The notes beneath the pieces were generated by a model. That model did no database searches. It saw nothing but the letters and a program-made list of their open reading frames with translations, and had not been told where the DNA came from. Positions 46,104 through 55,386 of a stretch of DNA of 64,000 nt are shown here, one piece after another. This DNA comes from an uncultured Bacteroidales bacterium (GTDB lineage Bacteria > Bacteroidota > Bacteroidia > Bacteroidales > UBA932): positions 1 through 64,000 of the forward strand of contig CASFGK010000016.1 of assembly GCA_949294195.1 (NCBI GenBank). Direction: 5' to 3'. Each line of letters starts with the position of its first letter. The first letter of the stretch is position 1. The position numbers and the translations under genes are program-made.

Positions 46104-49100
46104 ATGAAACAGGTTATTCTTACATTATTGATATCAGCAGCAATGACTGTCCCGATCCAGACCTCTGCGTCGGGGCAGCCTGCTGACGGCATACAGACTG
46201 TCAGGGAAATAAATCCTACGGCAGTTGAAGTAGTATTCGGAAACGGCACTGTCTGCACCGTGGATTTCTACGGCACTGACATTTTCCGCCTGTTCCAGGA
46301 CAACTCCGGAGGCATTGTCCGTGACCCGCAGGCTGTACCGCCTGCCAGGATCCTGGCGGACAGTCCGAGAAAGGACGCAGGAGAAGTGACCGTTTCCCTG
46401 AAGGACGGAGCGGCAGTAATAAGCACCTCTGACATAACGGTGAGCATAGACGGGAATGCTGTCATGACCGTTACGGATCTCAGAACGGGAAGGAAAGTCA
46501 TAGAAGGTACTGCACCGGCAGAGTTCGGAACGAATAAAGTGACTCTGAGACTCCGGAACCGCGACGGAGAGCATTTCTTCGGCGGCGGAGTGCAGAACGG
46601 AAGATTCTCGCATGCCGGTGAGCAGATTGCAATCGAAAACACCAACAACTGGGTGGACGGAGGCGTGGCTTCTCCTACCCCATTCTACTGGTCTACCGAA
46701 GGCTATGGCGTAATGTGGCATACTTTCAGGAAAGGGCTGTATGATTTCGGCAGCACGGAAAAGGATGAAGTCCTCCTGTCCCACGATGACACGTATCTGG
46801 ATGTTTTCTTCATGGTGGACAGCGGAGCGACAGCCCTTCTCAATGACTTCTACCAGCTTACCGGACATCCTGTCCTCATCCCGAAGTTCGGGCTCTATGA
46901 AGGACACCTCAACGCATACAACCGGGACTACTGGCTTGAAGACGAGAAAGGCATACTGTTCGAAGACGGCAAGAGATACAAAGAGAGCCAGAAAGACAAC
47001 GGAGGCATCAAAGAGTCCCTCAACGGAGAAAACGACAACTACCAGTTCTCGGCAAGAGCCGTTGTGGACCGATATCTGGACAATGACTTTCCTCTGGGAT
47101 GGGTACTTCCGAACGACGGCTACGGCGCCGGTTACGGACAGACAGGGACTCTGGACGGCAACATACAGAATCTCAAGGAGTTCGGAGACTATGCACGAAG
47201 CCGGGGCGTGGAAATAGGACTGTGGACACAGTCCGACCTGCACCCTAAGGAAGGCATTGAAGCCCTGCTCCAGAGGGATATAGTGAAAGAAGTGCGCGAT
47301 GCAGGCGTGCGCGTACTCAAGACTGACGTGGCATGGGTAGGGGCCGGCTATTCGTTCGGGCTGAACGGAGTGGCCGATGTGGGACATATCATGCCATACT
47401 ACGGAAGCGACGCACGTCCTTTCATCATTTCCCTTGACGGCTGGGCGGGCACACAGAGATATGCGACTATCTGGAGCGGAGACCAGACAGGAGGAGACTG
47501 GGAATACATCCGCTTCCATATCCCGACGTTCATCGGCTCCGGACTTTCGGGCCAGCCGAACATCACTTCCGACATGGACGGTATTTTCGGAGGAAACAAT
47601 GCACCCGTGAATATCAGGGAGTTCCAGTGGAAGACATTCACCCCAATGCAGCTGAACATGGACGGATGGGGCAGTACGCCGAAATACCCTGACATACTCG
47701 GAGAGCCGGCAGCATCCATCAACAGATGGTATCTGAAACTCAAGTCAGAGCTCGTGCCGTACGCATACACAGTCGCAGAAGAAGCTGTAGACGGCCTGCC
47801 TATGATACGGGCCATGTTCCTGGAATATCCGGACGAGTATACGCTCGGTACCGCCACCAGATACCAGTTCATGTACGGTCCTTATTTCCTTGTAGCTCCC
47901 ATATACAAGGATACAAGAATGGACAAGGAAGGCAACGATATACGCAACGGCATCTACCTTCCTGAAGGTAAATGGATCGACTATTTCACCGGTGATGTCT
48001 ATGAAGGGGAATGCATCGTGAACAATTTCGATACCCCGATATGGAAACTTCCACTGTTCGTAAAAAGCGGAGCCATCATACCGATGACAAACCCGAACAA
48101 CAACGTAAGCGGGATTCGTGCCGACTACAGGGCATTCGAGCTCTATCCTGACGGTGTAACTGAATTTGAAGTGTATGACGATGACGGGAAAACACAGGAA
48201 TACCTGAGAGGTGCAGCAGCCACCACTCTGGTGCGAAGCAGCCAGAGCGGAGAAAATCTCGAAGTGAAAGTGTTCCCGACTGAAGGCGGATTCGCAGGAT
48301 TCGAGCCTGTTAAAAGCACGGATTTCCGTATCAACGTAACGGAAAAGCCCGATAAGGTGACGGCAAAAGTCAGCGGAAAGACCATAAGGCTGACGGAAGT
48401 ATCTTCCGAAGAAGAGTTTGCCCGTGGAGAGAACGTATGGTTCTACAACGGGACTCCTGAACTCAACCGCTTCGCTACCGAGGGAAGCGAATTTGCGGCA
48501 GTAAGCATAAAGAAAAACCCGCAACTGATGGTCAGAATCGGAAAGACAAATACTACCGAAAACGATATTGTCCTGACAGTCAAAGGATTCAATTTCACGC
48601 CAGCGGACAGGCTCAGGGTATCATCCGGAGCCTTGGAAGCGCCTGTGCTCGTAACCGGGCCTGAGAATATCGAGGCCTACACCATCACTCCGGCATGGGA
48701 GAAGACAGAAAACGCAGACTTCTATGAAATAGAGTTCGGCGGACAGCTTTACACCACGATACGCGACCTCAGCCTCACTTTTGAAGATCTGGTTCCGGAA
48801 CATCAGTATACGTTCAGGATCCGATCGGCAAACAAGGACGGGTATTCGGAATGGACAGAAGCGGAATACACGACTACAAGCGACCCGCTTGAATTCGCGA
48901 TAAAAGGCATCTACGCACAGGCGACATGTGCCGACCAGCCGGGAAGCGCCATCAGGAAACTTGTTGACTTCGACGAAAAGTCGGGATGGCACAGCAAGTG
49001 GGGTGAAGGGAATGCCGTTCCGTTCGATATCATCCTGGATCTCAAGTCCGTAAACCAGATGGACAAAATCGTGTATGTTCCACGTGAAGATGCAGGAAAC

Positions 49101-49910
49101 GGCACTATTCTGAAAGGCCGCATTTCCTGCAGCACCGACAAGCAGGAATGGAGCAGCCCGGCAGACTTCACATGGGACAGGGACGGACAGGCCAAGACGT
49201 TCGCATTCGGACAGGAAGCTCCTGCCGCCCGTTATGTGAAGATACATGTCAGCGAAGCTGTCGGAGGATTCGGCTCAGGAAGCGAACTTTACGTGTTCAA
49301 GGTGCCTGATACGGAAAGCATCCTTCAGGGAGACATCAACAGGGACAAGCGAATTGATGAAAACGACCTCACGTCATATATGAACTATACCGGTCTGAGG
49401 AAAGGTGATGCGGATTTCGACTATGTCAGCATCGGGGATATCAACCGTAACGGCCTGATAGACTCGTACGACATCTCTGTCGTGACGACCATGCTCGACG
49501 GCGGAGTAAGCGCCAGGGATACACAGCCTGTCGCAGGAACAGTCACCCTGACTCCGGACAGGCTCCAGTTCAAGGCCGGTGACACTGTCTGCATAACAGT
49601 CAGAGGTACAGGAATGCAGAATGTCAATGCCCTGAGCTTTGCACTGCCCTACGATACGGATACATACGAATATGCCGGATGCGAGCTCACAGGGATGAAG
49701 GAGCTTGTGAACCTCACCTATGACAGGCTTCATACCGACGGACAGAAAGCCCTCTACCCTACCTTTGCGAACAAAGGGAACAACTTCCTTCTGGAAGGGG
49801 ACAGTGACCTGTTCACAATAAAGATGAAAGCGAAGAAAGACGGCACATTCGACCTGAAAGCGGCAGACGGCATGCTGGTAGGAAGGAACCTGAAGGTAGT
49901 CAGCTTCTGA
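46104..49910 (+). CDS. Multidomain GH31 glycosidase with FN3, F5/8C, dockerin-like and cohesin-like modules
   Basis: The 1268-residue secreted enzyme has a signal peptide (ILTLLISAAMTVPIQTSAS) and a GH31 N-domain and barrel (about 25-700). The nucleophile Asp408 lies in VLKTDVAWVGAG, and the QTGGDWEYIRFHIPTFIG region holds the general acid area. It is followed by FN3 (about 848-926), an F5/8C/CBM32-like domain (929-1070), a dockerin-like pair of calcium loops (1075-1133) and a cohesin-like beta domain to the end. The motif set recalls the GH31 group with alpha-N-acetylgalactosaminidases as well as alpha-glucosidases, so the substrate is open. The GH2 partner suggests a host O-glycan. Confidence 0.88.
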   Translation: MKQVILTLLISAAMTVPIQTSASGQPADGIQTVREINPTAVEVVFGNGTVCTVDFYGTDIFRLFQDNSGGIVRDPQAVPPARILADSPRKDAGEVTVSLKDGAAVISTSDITVSIDGNAVMTVTDLRTGRKVIEGTAPAEFGTNKVTLRLRNRDGEHFFGGGVQNGRFSHAGEQIAIENTNNWVDGGVASPTPFYWSTEGYGVMWHTFRKGLYDFGSTEKDEVLLSHDDTYLDVFFMVDSGATALLNDFYQLTGHPVLIPKFGLYEGHLNAYNRDYWLEDEKGILFEDGKRYKESQKDNGGIKESLNGENDNYQFSARAVVDRYLDNDFPLGWVLPNDGYGAGYGQTGTLDGNIQNLKEFGDYARSRGVEIGLWTQSDLHPKEGIEALLQRDIVKEVRDAGVRVLKTDVAWVGAGYSFGLNGVADVGHIMPYYGSDARPFIISLDGWAGTQRYATIWSGDQTGGDWEYIRFHIPTFIGSGLSGQPNITSDMDGIFGGNNAPVNIREFQWKTFTPMQLNMDGWGSTPKYPDILGEPAASINRWYLKLKSELVPYAYTVAEEAVDGLPMIRAMFLEYPDEYTLGTATRYQFMYGPYFLVAPIYKDTRMDKEGNDIRNGIYLPEGKWIDYFTGDVYEGECIVNNFDTPIWKLPLFVKSGAIIPMTNPNNNVSGIRADYRAFELYPDGVTEFEVYDDDGKTQEYLRGAAATTLVRSSQSGENLEVKVFPTEGGFAGFEPVKSTDFRINVTEKPDKVTAKVSGKTIRLTEVSSEEEFARGENVWFYNGTPELNRFATEGSEFAAVSIKKNPQLMVRIGKTNTTENDIVLTVKGFNFTPADRLRVSSGALEAPVLVTGPENIEAYTITPAWEKTENADFYEIEFGGQLYTTIRDLSLTFEDLVPEHQYTFRIRSANKDGYSEWTEAEYTTTSDPLEFAIKGIYAQATCADQPGSAIRKLVDFDEKSGWHSKWGEGNAVPFDIILDLKSVNQMDKIVYVPREDAGNGTILKGRISCSTDKQEWSSPADFTWDRDGQAKTFAFGQEAPAARYVKIHVSEAVGGFGSGSELYVFKVPDTESILQGDINRDKRIDENDLTSYMNYTGLRKGDADFDYVSIGDINRNGLIDSYDISVVTTMLDGGVSARDTQPVAGTVTLTPDRLQFKAGDTVCITVRGTGMQNVNALSFALPYDTDTYEYAGCELTGMKELVNLTYDRLHTDGQKALYPTFANKGNNFLLEGDSDLFTIKMKAKKDGTFDLKAADGMLVGRNLKVVSF

Positions 49911-49933
49911 GAGACAGTAGGCGGATGTTCCGG

Positions 49934-50446
49934 TCACTCATGTCCGGAATCTGCGGCATCAAGCTGCCGGACCATCCGCGACACTTCATCGTAACAGTAT
50001 CCGCGCCCGAGCGCGAATCTGAGCAGTTTGAGACGGCTCTGGGGGTCCCCCTCCAGAGCCTTTTTCTTGGTCTGCAGCAGCTTCAGAAGCCTGGTATCGG
50101 CCTGCTCACGGTCTATCTCCTGCAGTGCCCCGGATATGACTTCCATACCGATTCCTTTTGCTGAAAGGGCATGTCTTATCTTTATGCCGCCCCAGCCGGA
50201 AAGGACGGCCTTGTCTCTGGCGAATGCCGAAGCGTAGCGCAAGTCATCCACATACCTGTCTTTCCGGAGAGCCTCCACTATCGATGCCGCCATTCCTGGC
50301 ACTTCTGCCGGAGGGCATCCGTACCGGGAAAGATATTCCGCAGCCTTTTCAAGCATGTCACCGCTGCAATATTCTCTTCTGGAGCACAGGACACGCAGCC
50401 TGTCCAGGACTTTTATGCACAATTCATCCATAACGCCTTTTTTCAT
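49934..50446 (-). CDS. recX: RecX family regulator of RecA
   Basis: The 170-residue all-helical protein carries three repeated three-helix units typical of RecX (LDRLRVLCSRREYCSGDM, EALRKDRYVDDLRYASAFA, RLLKLLQTKKKAL). It binds RecA filaments and lowers recombinase activity. It is not next to recA here but is the last of three minus-strand genes after rlmN and the patatin gene. Its stop is 24 nt from the convergent GH31 gene. Confidence 0.88.
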   Translation of the reverse strand: MKKGVMDELCIKVLDRLRVLCSRREYCSGDMLEKAAEYLSRYGCPPAEVPGMAASIVEALRKDRYVDDLRYASAFARDKAVLSGWGGIKIRHALSAKGIGMEVISGALQEIDREQADTRLLKLLQTKKKALEGDPQSRLKLLRFALGRGYCYDEVSRMVRQLDAADSGHE

Positions 50447-50491
50447 ACCCTTCCCGGGGGATTCAGCCAGCCCCGGAAACCGGTAAAGTAT

Positions 50492-53002
50492 TTAGAAATA
50501 ATATCCGAAGCCTACATAGAAACCGGCCCTATGAGTAAGACTGGACCAATGGAGAGTAGCTGTCAGGGGTCCGAGCACAGTATCGAAAGCATACTGTACT
50601 CCGGCACCGAAAGTCCCGGGACCTTCAGTATATGTCGAAAAGTCATCACTGTCTCTCATATAATTGACGATTCCCGTAACATAATGGTTCCGGGCCACAT
50701 TGAATCTCAGATCGAGTCTGAACACGGTCATGATGTTTCTCGCCAGAGCAAGGTTGTTCACCCCGATGAAAGGCATCTGCTGGTCGATATACCGTCCCGG
50801 AATGGATCCTCCGAAACAGTTGACATACGGAAGAGGGACCCTGTTCCCGAAAAGGAAACGGACACCGGCCGAAGGTATGAATGAAAAGATTTTCCCTGCC
50901 CTTATGACAGTCTTCGCATCTGCCTGGACAGAGTGGAAGTTGTTGAACCTGTACGGGAAGCCGGCGAAAGTCCATCCGTAGCTCACCCCTGCGGTAAATC
51001 CTGATTTCGGGAAATAACCGTCATCGAATGTGTCCGCCCTGGCATTCAGAAACATGGACACATAGTCATTCCTCATCTGGTCCGGATTGTAGTCTCCGAA
51101 TATTCCTCCTGTCGAGTACAGAGACCTGAGATTGAAATAGTCGTTCCTCAGTCCGAACTGGATATCGAAAAGGGCCCAGTTGATATTGGACATGTAGAAT
51201 TCCTGACGGACGTTCAGATAGTCCAGATTGAATCTGGACGAAGTGTAATCCAGAAGATTCATGCCTGTCCACCGGACAGAAGCAGTGGCGTTGAGAGTAG
51301 GGGCTTTCGGGGAATTGTATGTATAATGGAACTTGAAATACGGATTTGTGCTGATTTTGCCGGTGAAATCGAATATCGACCCCTGAAGCCTGTGGGCATT
51401 CAGTGAAACGTTCAGCAGCACGGAAACCACCTCCTCAGTATCCAGCCTCACTCCGAACCCGAAATGATGGATAGGCCCCGGCTTGCAGTTGATGACCAGA
51501 CGGAATGGCTGTTCATCCCCTTCCATCTCATATGTGACATAGTCGTATGCCTGGGTTCCGAATACGCTTGCAACAGCTTTTTCCACATCGCCGCGACTGA
51601 CCCTGTCTCCAGGAGAAATGTCTATCCGTTTGATGAGAATCTCTTTCTCTTTTCCGCCGACACCTCTTATCTCCACCTCATCCACGTATACTGTATCTCT
51701 GTCCAGATCCAGCGCCTTCCTGTTACGGAGTTCAAGCGTGTCGCTCCCCACTGTCTTTTTGATGTTCTTGAGCTTGTCTTCGTTTTTGTAAGCCGCAACG
51801 TAACCCTGATGGATGATACGGTCTATACTCTCCTTGTCAAAACTCATCATGGTGTATCCGTCCAGTTCCGGTCTGATGTTTATGTCAGCCATACGGACAT
51901 TGCGCTCGTATACGGAGCGTCCAAGCATATCTATGCCGGCGTTTATTATATCTCCGATATTGTTGATTTCGTCATAGCGTTTCCTTCCGCTGGAAACATC
52001 GATTCCAATCACTATATCCGCACCCATCTGTCTTGCCAGAGCTGTAGGATAGTTGTCCCTCATGCCTCCGTCGACAAGCACCATTCCGTCCACCTTCACC
52101 GGAGCGAAGACTCCTGGGATGGACATGGTGGAGCGCAGCGCAGTAGTGATTTTGCCTGAGTGCCAGACTTTTGCCTTCCCGGAGGCAAGATCCGTAGCGA
52201 CACAGGCGAAAGGTATGGGCAGCCTGTTGAAGTTCAGTGAGTCCTGATATCCTACGGACAGTGCGCTGAAGAGATTCTGCACATTCTGCCCGTATATGTA
52301 ACCTGACGGGAGGCTTCCCAGAAGGTTTTCCTTCACTATCCCGGATGCCCTTTCGGCATCAGCGCCAAGTACGAGCTTTCCGTCGTGCCGCTGCACGTCC
52401 GTATTCTCAAACTGGTCCGGCATCTCCGGTTCGTCCCGCATGGATGTACTGTCAGCAGGTTCCCCGGAATACCTGAGCTCGTCTGCCTTGCGTTCGAGAT
52501 AATACTCCTTTTTATAATAGAAAGGGAATGACAGCAGGTATTTCTCCTTGTACTTTTTTTCCGAATATGAAACGAACTCCCAAGGTATCCTGTCGCTCAT
52601 TGCCAGATCCCAGTCTATATTCCTGACAATATCCTCGAGCTCCCCGACACTGTAGCCCAATGCGTAGATTCCGCCTACAAGTCCGCCCATACTTGTTCCC
52701 AACACCATGTCTATCGGCATACCGATGGATTCCAGATAGTTTATCGCCCCGATATGAGCCGCTCCCTTGGCTCCTCCGCCGCTGAGGACAAGGGCGACGG
52801 CAGGTCTCCGAAGCCTTATACTGTCCATCATGGACCTGATTTCGGCGATGCTTGCCGAGTCGTTGCCGACTGTCTGCATCTCTACGGACAGGCTGTCCGG
52901 CCTGGGTCTCCGTGGTCTGTCAGGGCTGTCGGCAGAGGCCCGGAACGTGCTGAAGCCCAACACCGATACAGCCAGTATGGTCAAGAATATCTTACTGTTC
53001 AT
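50492..53002 (-). CDS. Patatin-like phospholipase fused to an outer-membrane beta-barrel
   Basis: The product, started at the ATG at 53002 with a signal peptide (IFLTILAVSVLGFSTFRASA), is about 836 residues. The patatin domain has the oxyanion loop SGGGAKGAAHIGAI, the nucleophile elbow GTSMGGLVGG and the catalytic Asp in VDGGMRDNYPT. After it come a POTRA-like segment (about 420-500) and a surface-antigen barrel ending in GFYVGFGYYF. This is the PlpD type of secretion system, where the barrel carries its own lipase across the outer membrane. The lipase substrate is unknown. Confidence 0.9.
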   Translation of the reverse strand: MNSKIFLTILAVSVLGFSTFRASADSPDRPRRPRPDSLSVEMQTVGNDSASIAEIRSMMDSIRLRRPAVALVLSGGGAKGAAHIGAINYLESIGMPIDMVLGTSMGGLVGGIYALGYSVGELEDIVRNIDWDLAMSDRIPWEFVSYSEKKYKEKYLLSFPFYYKKEYYLERKADELRYSGEPADSTSMRDEPEMPDQFENTDVQRHDGKLVLGADAERASGIVKENLLGSLPSGYIYGQNVQNLFSALSVGYQDSLNFNRLPIPFACVATDLASGKAKVWHSGKITTALRSTMSIPGVFAPVKVDGMVLVDGGMRDNYPTALARQMGADIVIGIDVSSGRKRYDEINNIGDIINAGIDMLGRSVYERNVRMADINIRPELDGYTMMSFDKESIDRIIHQGYVAAYKNEDKLKNIKKTVGSDTLELRNRKALDLDRDTVYVDEVEIRGVGGKEKEILIKRIDISPGDRVSRGDVEKAVASVFGTQAYDYVTYEMEGDEQPFRLVINCKPGPIHHFGFGVRLDTEEVVSVLLNVSLNAHRLQGSIFDFTGKISTNPYFKFHYTYNSPKAPTLNATASVRWTGMNLLDYTSSRFNLDYLNVRQEFYMSNINWALFDIQFGLRNDYFNLRSLYSTGGIFGDYNPDQMRNDYVSMFLNARADTFDDGYFPKSGFTAGVSYGWTFAGFPYRFNNFHSVQADAKTVIRAGKIFSFIPSAGVRFLFGNRVPLPYVNCFGGSIPGRYIDQQMPFIGVNNLALARNIMTVFRLDLRFNVARNHYVTGIVNYMRDSDDFSTYTEGPGTFGAGVQYAFDTVLGPLTATLHWSSLTHRAGFYVGFGYYF

Positions 53003-53039
53003 ATATGGAATTTTAGCGGTCTGACCGCACGATGATTCA

Positions 53040-54143
53040 TTATTTTCCCTTATGCTGTCCTGCAAGCATCCCGCATGCAGCGAGGATATCCTCTCCGCGC
53101 GAAGCTCTGATAGTGGTAGTGATTCCGGAACGGTTCAACCTGTCCCTGAAAAGTTCCATGACACCTTGCGGAGACGGTCCGTACGGAAAATCCGGAATCT
53201 TGTGGAACCTTATGAGATTCACGCGGCACTCGAGGCCGGAAAGCATCCTGGCAAGGGCGTCCGCATGACGCTTGGTATCGTTGAATCCGGCAAACATGGT
53301 ATACTCGAAGCTCACCCTGCGCTGCCCGGTAAAATCGTATTGCCTTATCAGTTCCAGTACATCCGCGACAGGATAGGCGCTCTCGACCGGCATCATGGAC
53401 AGGCGCTCGCCGGCAAAAGGGTTGTGAAGGCTCACCGCCAGATGGCACCGGCTCTCGTCCAGAAACCTTTTCAGGAAAGGAAGGACACCTATGGTAGAAA
53501 GTGTTATGCGCTTCGGACTCCAGGCAAATCCCCAGTCGGATGTAAGGATCTCTATGGCCCGGGATACGTTCTCATAGTTGTCCAGCGGCTCTCCCATACC
53601 CATGAACACGGCATTAGTAAGAGAGTCCGATTCATCCGCCGATATGAACTGGGATATGATGTCCGCTGCCGTAAGATGCCCGTGGAACCCCTGCCGCCCG
53701 GTCATGCAGAACCTGCATCCCATGCGGCATCCGGACTGGGATGACACACACAGAGTCGCACGGTCCCCGTCAGGAATCATTACAGCCTCGACAGCACCGG
53801 ATTCAGTCTTCGGGACACTCCCGTTGCCTGTCTTGCCGTCCGACGCCCTCATTCCTCCGGCTGCATCGGTCTTCCTGCTGAAGACCCCTTCCACAGGGAA
53901 AAGATATTTTTTGGTACCGTCCGACGAGACCTGCAGCCTGCTGTACGGAGTCACCCCAACTTCATATTTCTCATTGAGGGCAGCCCTTCCAGCCTTGGAG
54001 ATGTCCGTCATCTCGTCAATGCTCCTCACTTTCTTCTGATAGAGCCACCTGGCCATCTGTCCTGCCGCGAATTTCGGAAGGCCCGCTTCCAGGGCCACTA
54101 TCTTCAGCTCTTCCGGCGTTTTTCCTAAAAGTCTCTGTTTCAT
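53040..54143 (-). CDS. rlmN: Dual-specificity RNA methyltransferase RlmN
   Basis: This radical SAM enzyme methylates C2 of A2503 in 23S rRNA and of A37 in some tRNAs. The cluster motif is C139-RMG-C143-RF-C146 and the C-terminal catalytic Cys is in ILAACGMLAGQ. Other marks are ETDYSRLQVSSDGTKKY-like strands, FMGMGEPLDNYENV and ITLSTIGVLP. It has an unusual hydrophilic insertion (about residues 88-117, rich in Gly, Asp and Ser) between two strands before the catalytic core. The gene lies upstream of the patatin gene on the same strand. Confidence 0.94.
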   Translation of the reverse strand: MKQRLLGKTPEELKIVALEAGLPKFAAGQMARWLYQKKVRSIDEMTDISKAGRAALNEKYEVGVTPYSRLQVSSDGTKKYLFPVEGVFSRKTDAAGGMRASDGKTGNGSVPKTESGAVEAVMIPDGDRATLCVSSQSGCRMGCRFCMTGRQGFHGHLTAADIISQFISADESDSLTNAVFMGMGEPLDNYENVSRAIEILTSDWGFAWSPKRITLSTIGVLPFLKRFLDESRCHLAVSLHNPFAGERLSMMPVESAYPVADVLELIRQYDFTGQRRVSFEYTMFAGFNDTKRHADALARMLSGLECRVNLIRFHKIPDFPYGPSPQGVMELFRDRLNRSGITTTIRASRGEDILAACGMLAGQHKGK

Positions 54144-54147
54144 GCCG

Positions 54148-54198
54148 CAAAGTTATATAAATTTGAGTTTCCAGAACATCCGTGAAATATTATATTTG
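54148..54198. promoter_or_regulatory. Divergent promoter boxes, rlmN and prmA
   Basis: CAAAGTTA at 54148-54155 reads TAACTTTG toward rlmN. It lies only a few nt before its ATG, so that transcript may be almost leaderless. TATATTTG at 54191-54198 faces prmA, with a start about 20 nt before its ATG at 54226. -33 elements are imperfect. Confidence 0.45.
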
Positions 54199-54225
54199 TA
54201 CTTTCAAACAATAATCAGTGACATT

Positions 54226-55086
54226 ATGAACAGTCAGGAATACATTGAAGTATCCATAAAACTGGAGCCGTTTTCCCAGGACAATGCGGAAATTCTCATG
54301 GCCGAACTGGATGATATGCCGTTCGAGTCCTTTGAAGTGTCGGAGCCTTTTCTCAAATGCTATATTCCCAAGGAACAGTACTCGGCCCAGATGCTCAGGC
54401 TGGTACTGAGCGGGATTGAGGAGGACAGCTTCACGGTCACGGACTTCAATGCCAGACTCATCCCTCCAGCGAACTGGAACGCCAGTTGGGAAAGCCAGTT
54501 CAGTCCTATCGTAGTAGACAGGAAATGCACTATAAAAGCGCCGTTCCACACCGGGCTGAAACGGACAAGGTTCAATATCACGATAGAGCCGCACATGACG
54601 TTCGGCACAGGGCACCACCAGACGACCTATATGATGTGCAGGGCGCTGCTGCAGGATGAACCGGAAATAAAAGGAAAGACTGTTCTCGACATGGGATGCG
54701 GGACTGCCGTACTGGCCATACTGGCGGCCAAACTGGGAGCAGGCCACGTGTACGCGATAGACGTGGATGCCGTCGCGGCCAGATCCGCATATGACAACAC
54801 GTGCATCAACAGGATCTCGCGCCGTATCGAAACCTACTGCGGGGATGCCTCGCTTCTTCAGATGGGCAAATACGATGTCATCCTGGCCAACATCAACAGG
54901 AATATCCTTCTGCAGGACCTGCCCACATACTCAAGGTCACTCCGCAGCGGGGGCCTCATCTATCTCAGCGGCTTCTTCACACAGGACAAGCCTGCCCTGA
55001 CCGGGGCGGCAGAAAAGGAAGGATTTCAATTCGTATCCGAAGACACCATGGAAAACTGGTGCAGGCTGAAGTTCAGAAAAGCATAG
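54226..55086 (+). CDS. prmA: Ribosomal protein L11 methyltransferase
   Basis: PrmA trimethylates ribosomal protein L11. I start at the ATG at 54226 (MNSQEYIEVSIKLEPFSQDN), giving 286 residues. The SAM-binding region is TVLDMGCGTAVLAILAAKLGAGHVYAIDVDAVA, and the substrate motif is DVILANINRNILL. IEPHMTFGTGHHQTTYMM is also typical. It is followed by the tRNA-Leu gene, which has its own promoter. Confidence 0.94.
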   Translation: MNSQEYIEVSIKLEPFSQDNAEILMAELDDMPFESFEVSEPFLKCYIPKEQYSAQMLRLVLSGIEEDSFTVTDFNARLIPPANWNASWESQFSPIVVDRKCTIKAPFHTGLKRTRFNITIEPHMTFGTGHHQTTYMMCRALLQDEPEIKGKTVLDMGCGTAVLAILAAKLGAGHVYAIDVDAVAARSAYDNTCINRISRRIETYCGDASLLQMGKYDVILANINRNILLQDLPTYSRSLRSGGLIYLSGFFTQDKPALTGAAEKEGFQFVSEDTMENWCRLKFRKA

Positions 55087-55119
55087 GCCGGCAGCCCGAT
55101 GCCTGCTCCTGTAAAAAAT

Positions 55120-55150
55120 TTTGCAAAGAATATTTTTCTGCCTATCTTTG
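55120..55150 (+). promoter_or_regulatory. Promoter of tRNA-Leu (exact consensus)
   Basis: TTTG at 55120-55123 and TATCTTTG at 55143-55150 are 19 nt apart. Transcription would start near 55157, a few nt before the mature tRNA 5' end. Confidence 0.85.
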
Positions 55151-55162
55151 CGCCCTGTGTCT

Positions 55163-55244
55163 GCGGGCGTGTTGTAATTGGTAGCCAAGCCAGACTTAGG
55201 ATCTGGTGCCGCAAGGCGTATGGGTTCGAGTCCCTTCGCCCGCA
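55163..55244 (+). tRNA. tRNA-Leu (anticodon TAG)
   Basis: The acceptor stem GCGGGCG pairs fully with CGCCCGC, and the discriminator is A at 55244. The anticodon loop is CTTAGGA, giving TAG, which reads CUA and other CUN codons. The long variable arm (TGCCGCAAGGCGTA) is typical of Leu tRNAs. The T arm is GGGTTCGAGTCCC. CCA is not encoded. Confidence 0.95.
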
Positions 55245-55246
55245 CG

Positions 55247-55290
55247 AGGCCTCTGCTAATCAGTTGATTAGCAGAGGCCTGATTTTTTAT
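55247..55290 (+). terminator. Strong intrinsic terminator after tRNA-Leu
   Basis: AGGCCTCTGCTAATCA (55247-55262) pairs perfectly with TGATTAGCAGAGGCCT (55265-55280), a 16-bp stem with a 2-nt spacer in the sequence. GATTTTTTAT follows. Confidence 0.9.
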
Positions 55291-55301
55291 GCACCAATTA
55301 T

Positions 55302-55332
55302 TTTGACCATTCTGAAATTTGGACTACTTTTG
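55302..55332 (+). promoter_or_regulatory. Promoter of the NtrC/NtrY-like operon (exact consensus)
   Basis: TTTG at 55302-55305 and TACTTTTG at 55325-55332 are 19 nt apart. The transcript would start near 55339, 48 nt before the regulator ATG. The operon thus looks to be read by the housekeeping sigma factor, not by the sigma-54 form it controls. Confidence 0.75.
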
Positions 55333-55386
55333 CGTCTGGTCCGGCAAGTGGCCATGAGTTTTTATTTTATTTGAAGTCAGTAGGTT

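Noticed and set aside
46134-47519. 461-codon minus-strand frame opposite GH31
   Set aside because: It arises from the codon bias of the real gene. The coding strand has catalytic motifs and the reverse has none.
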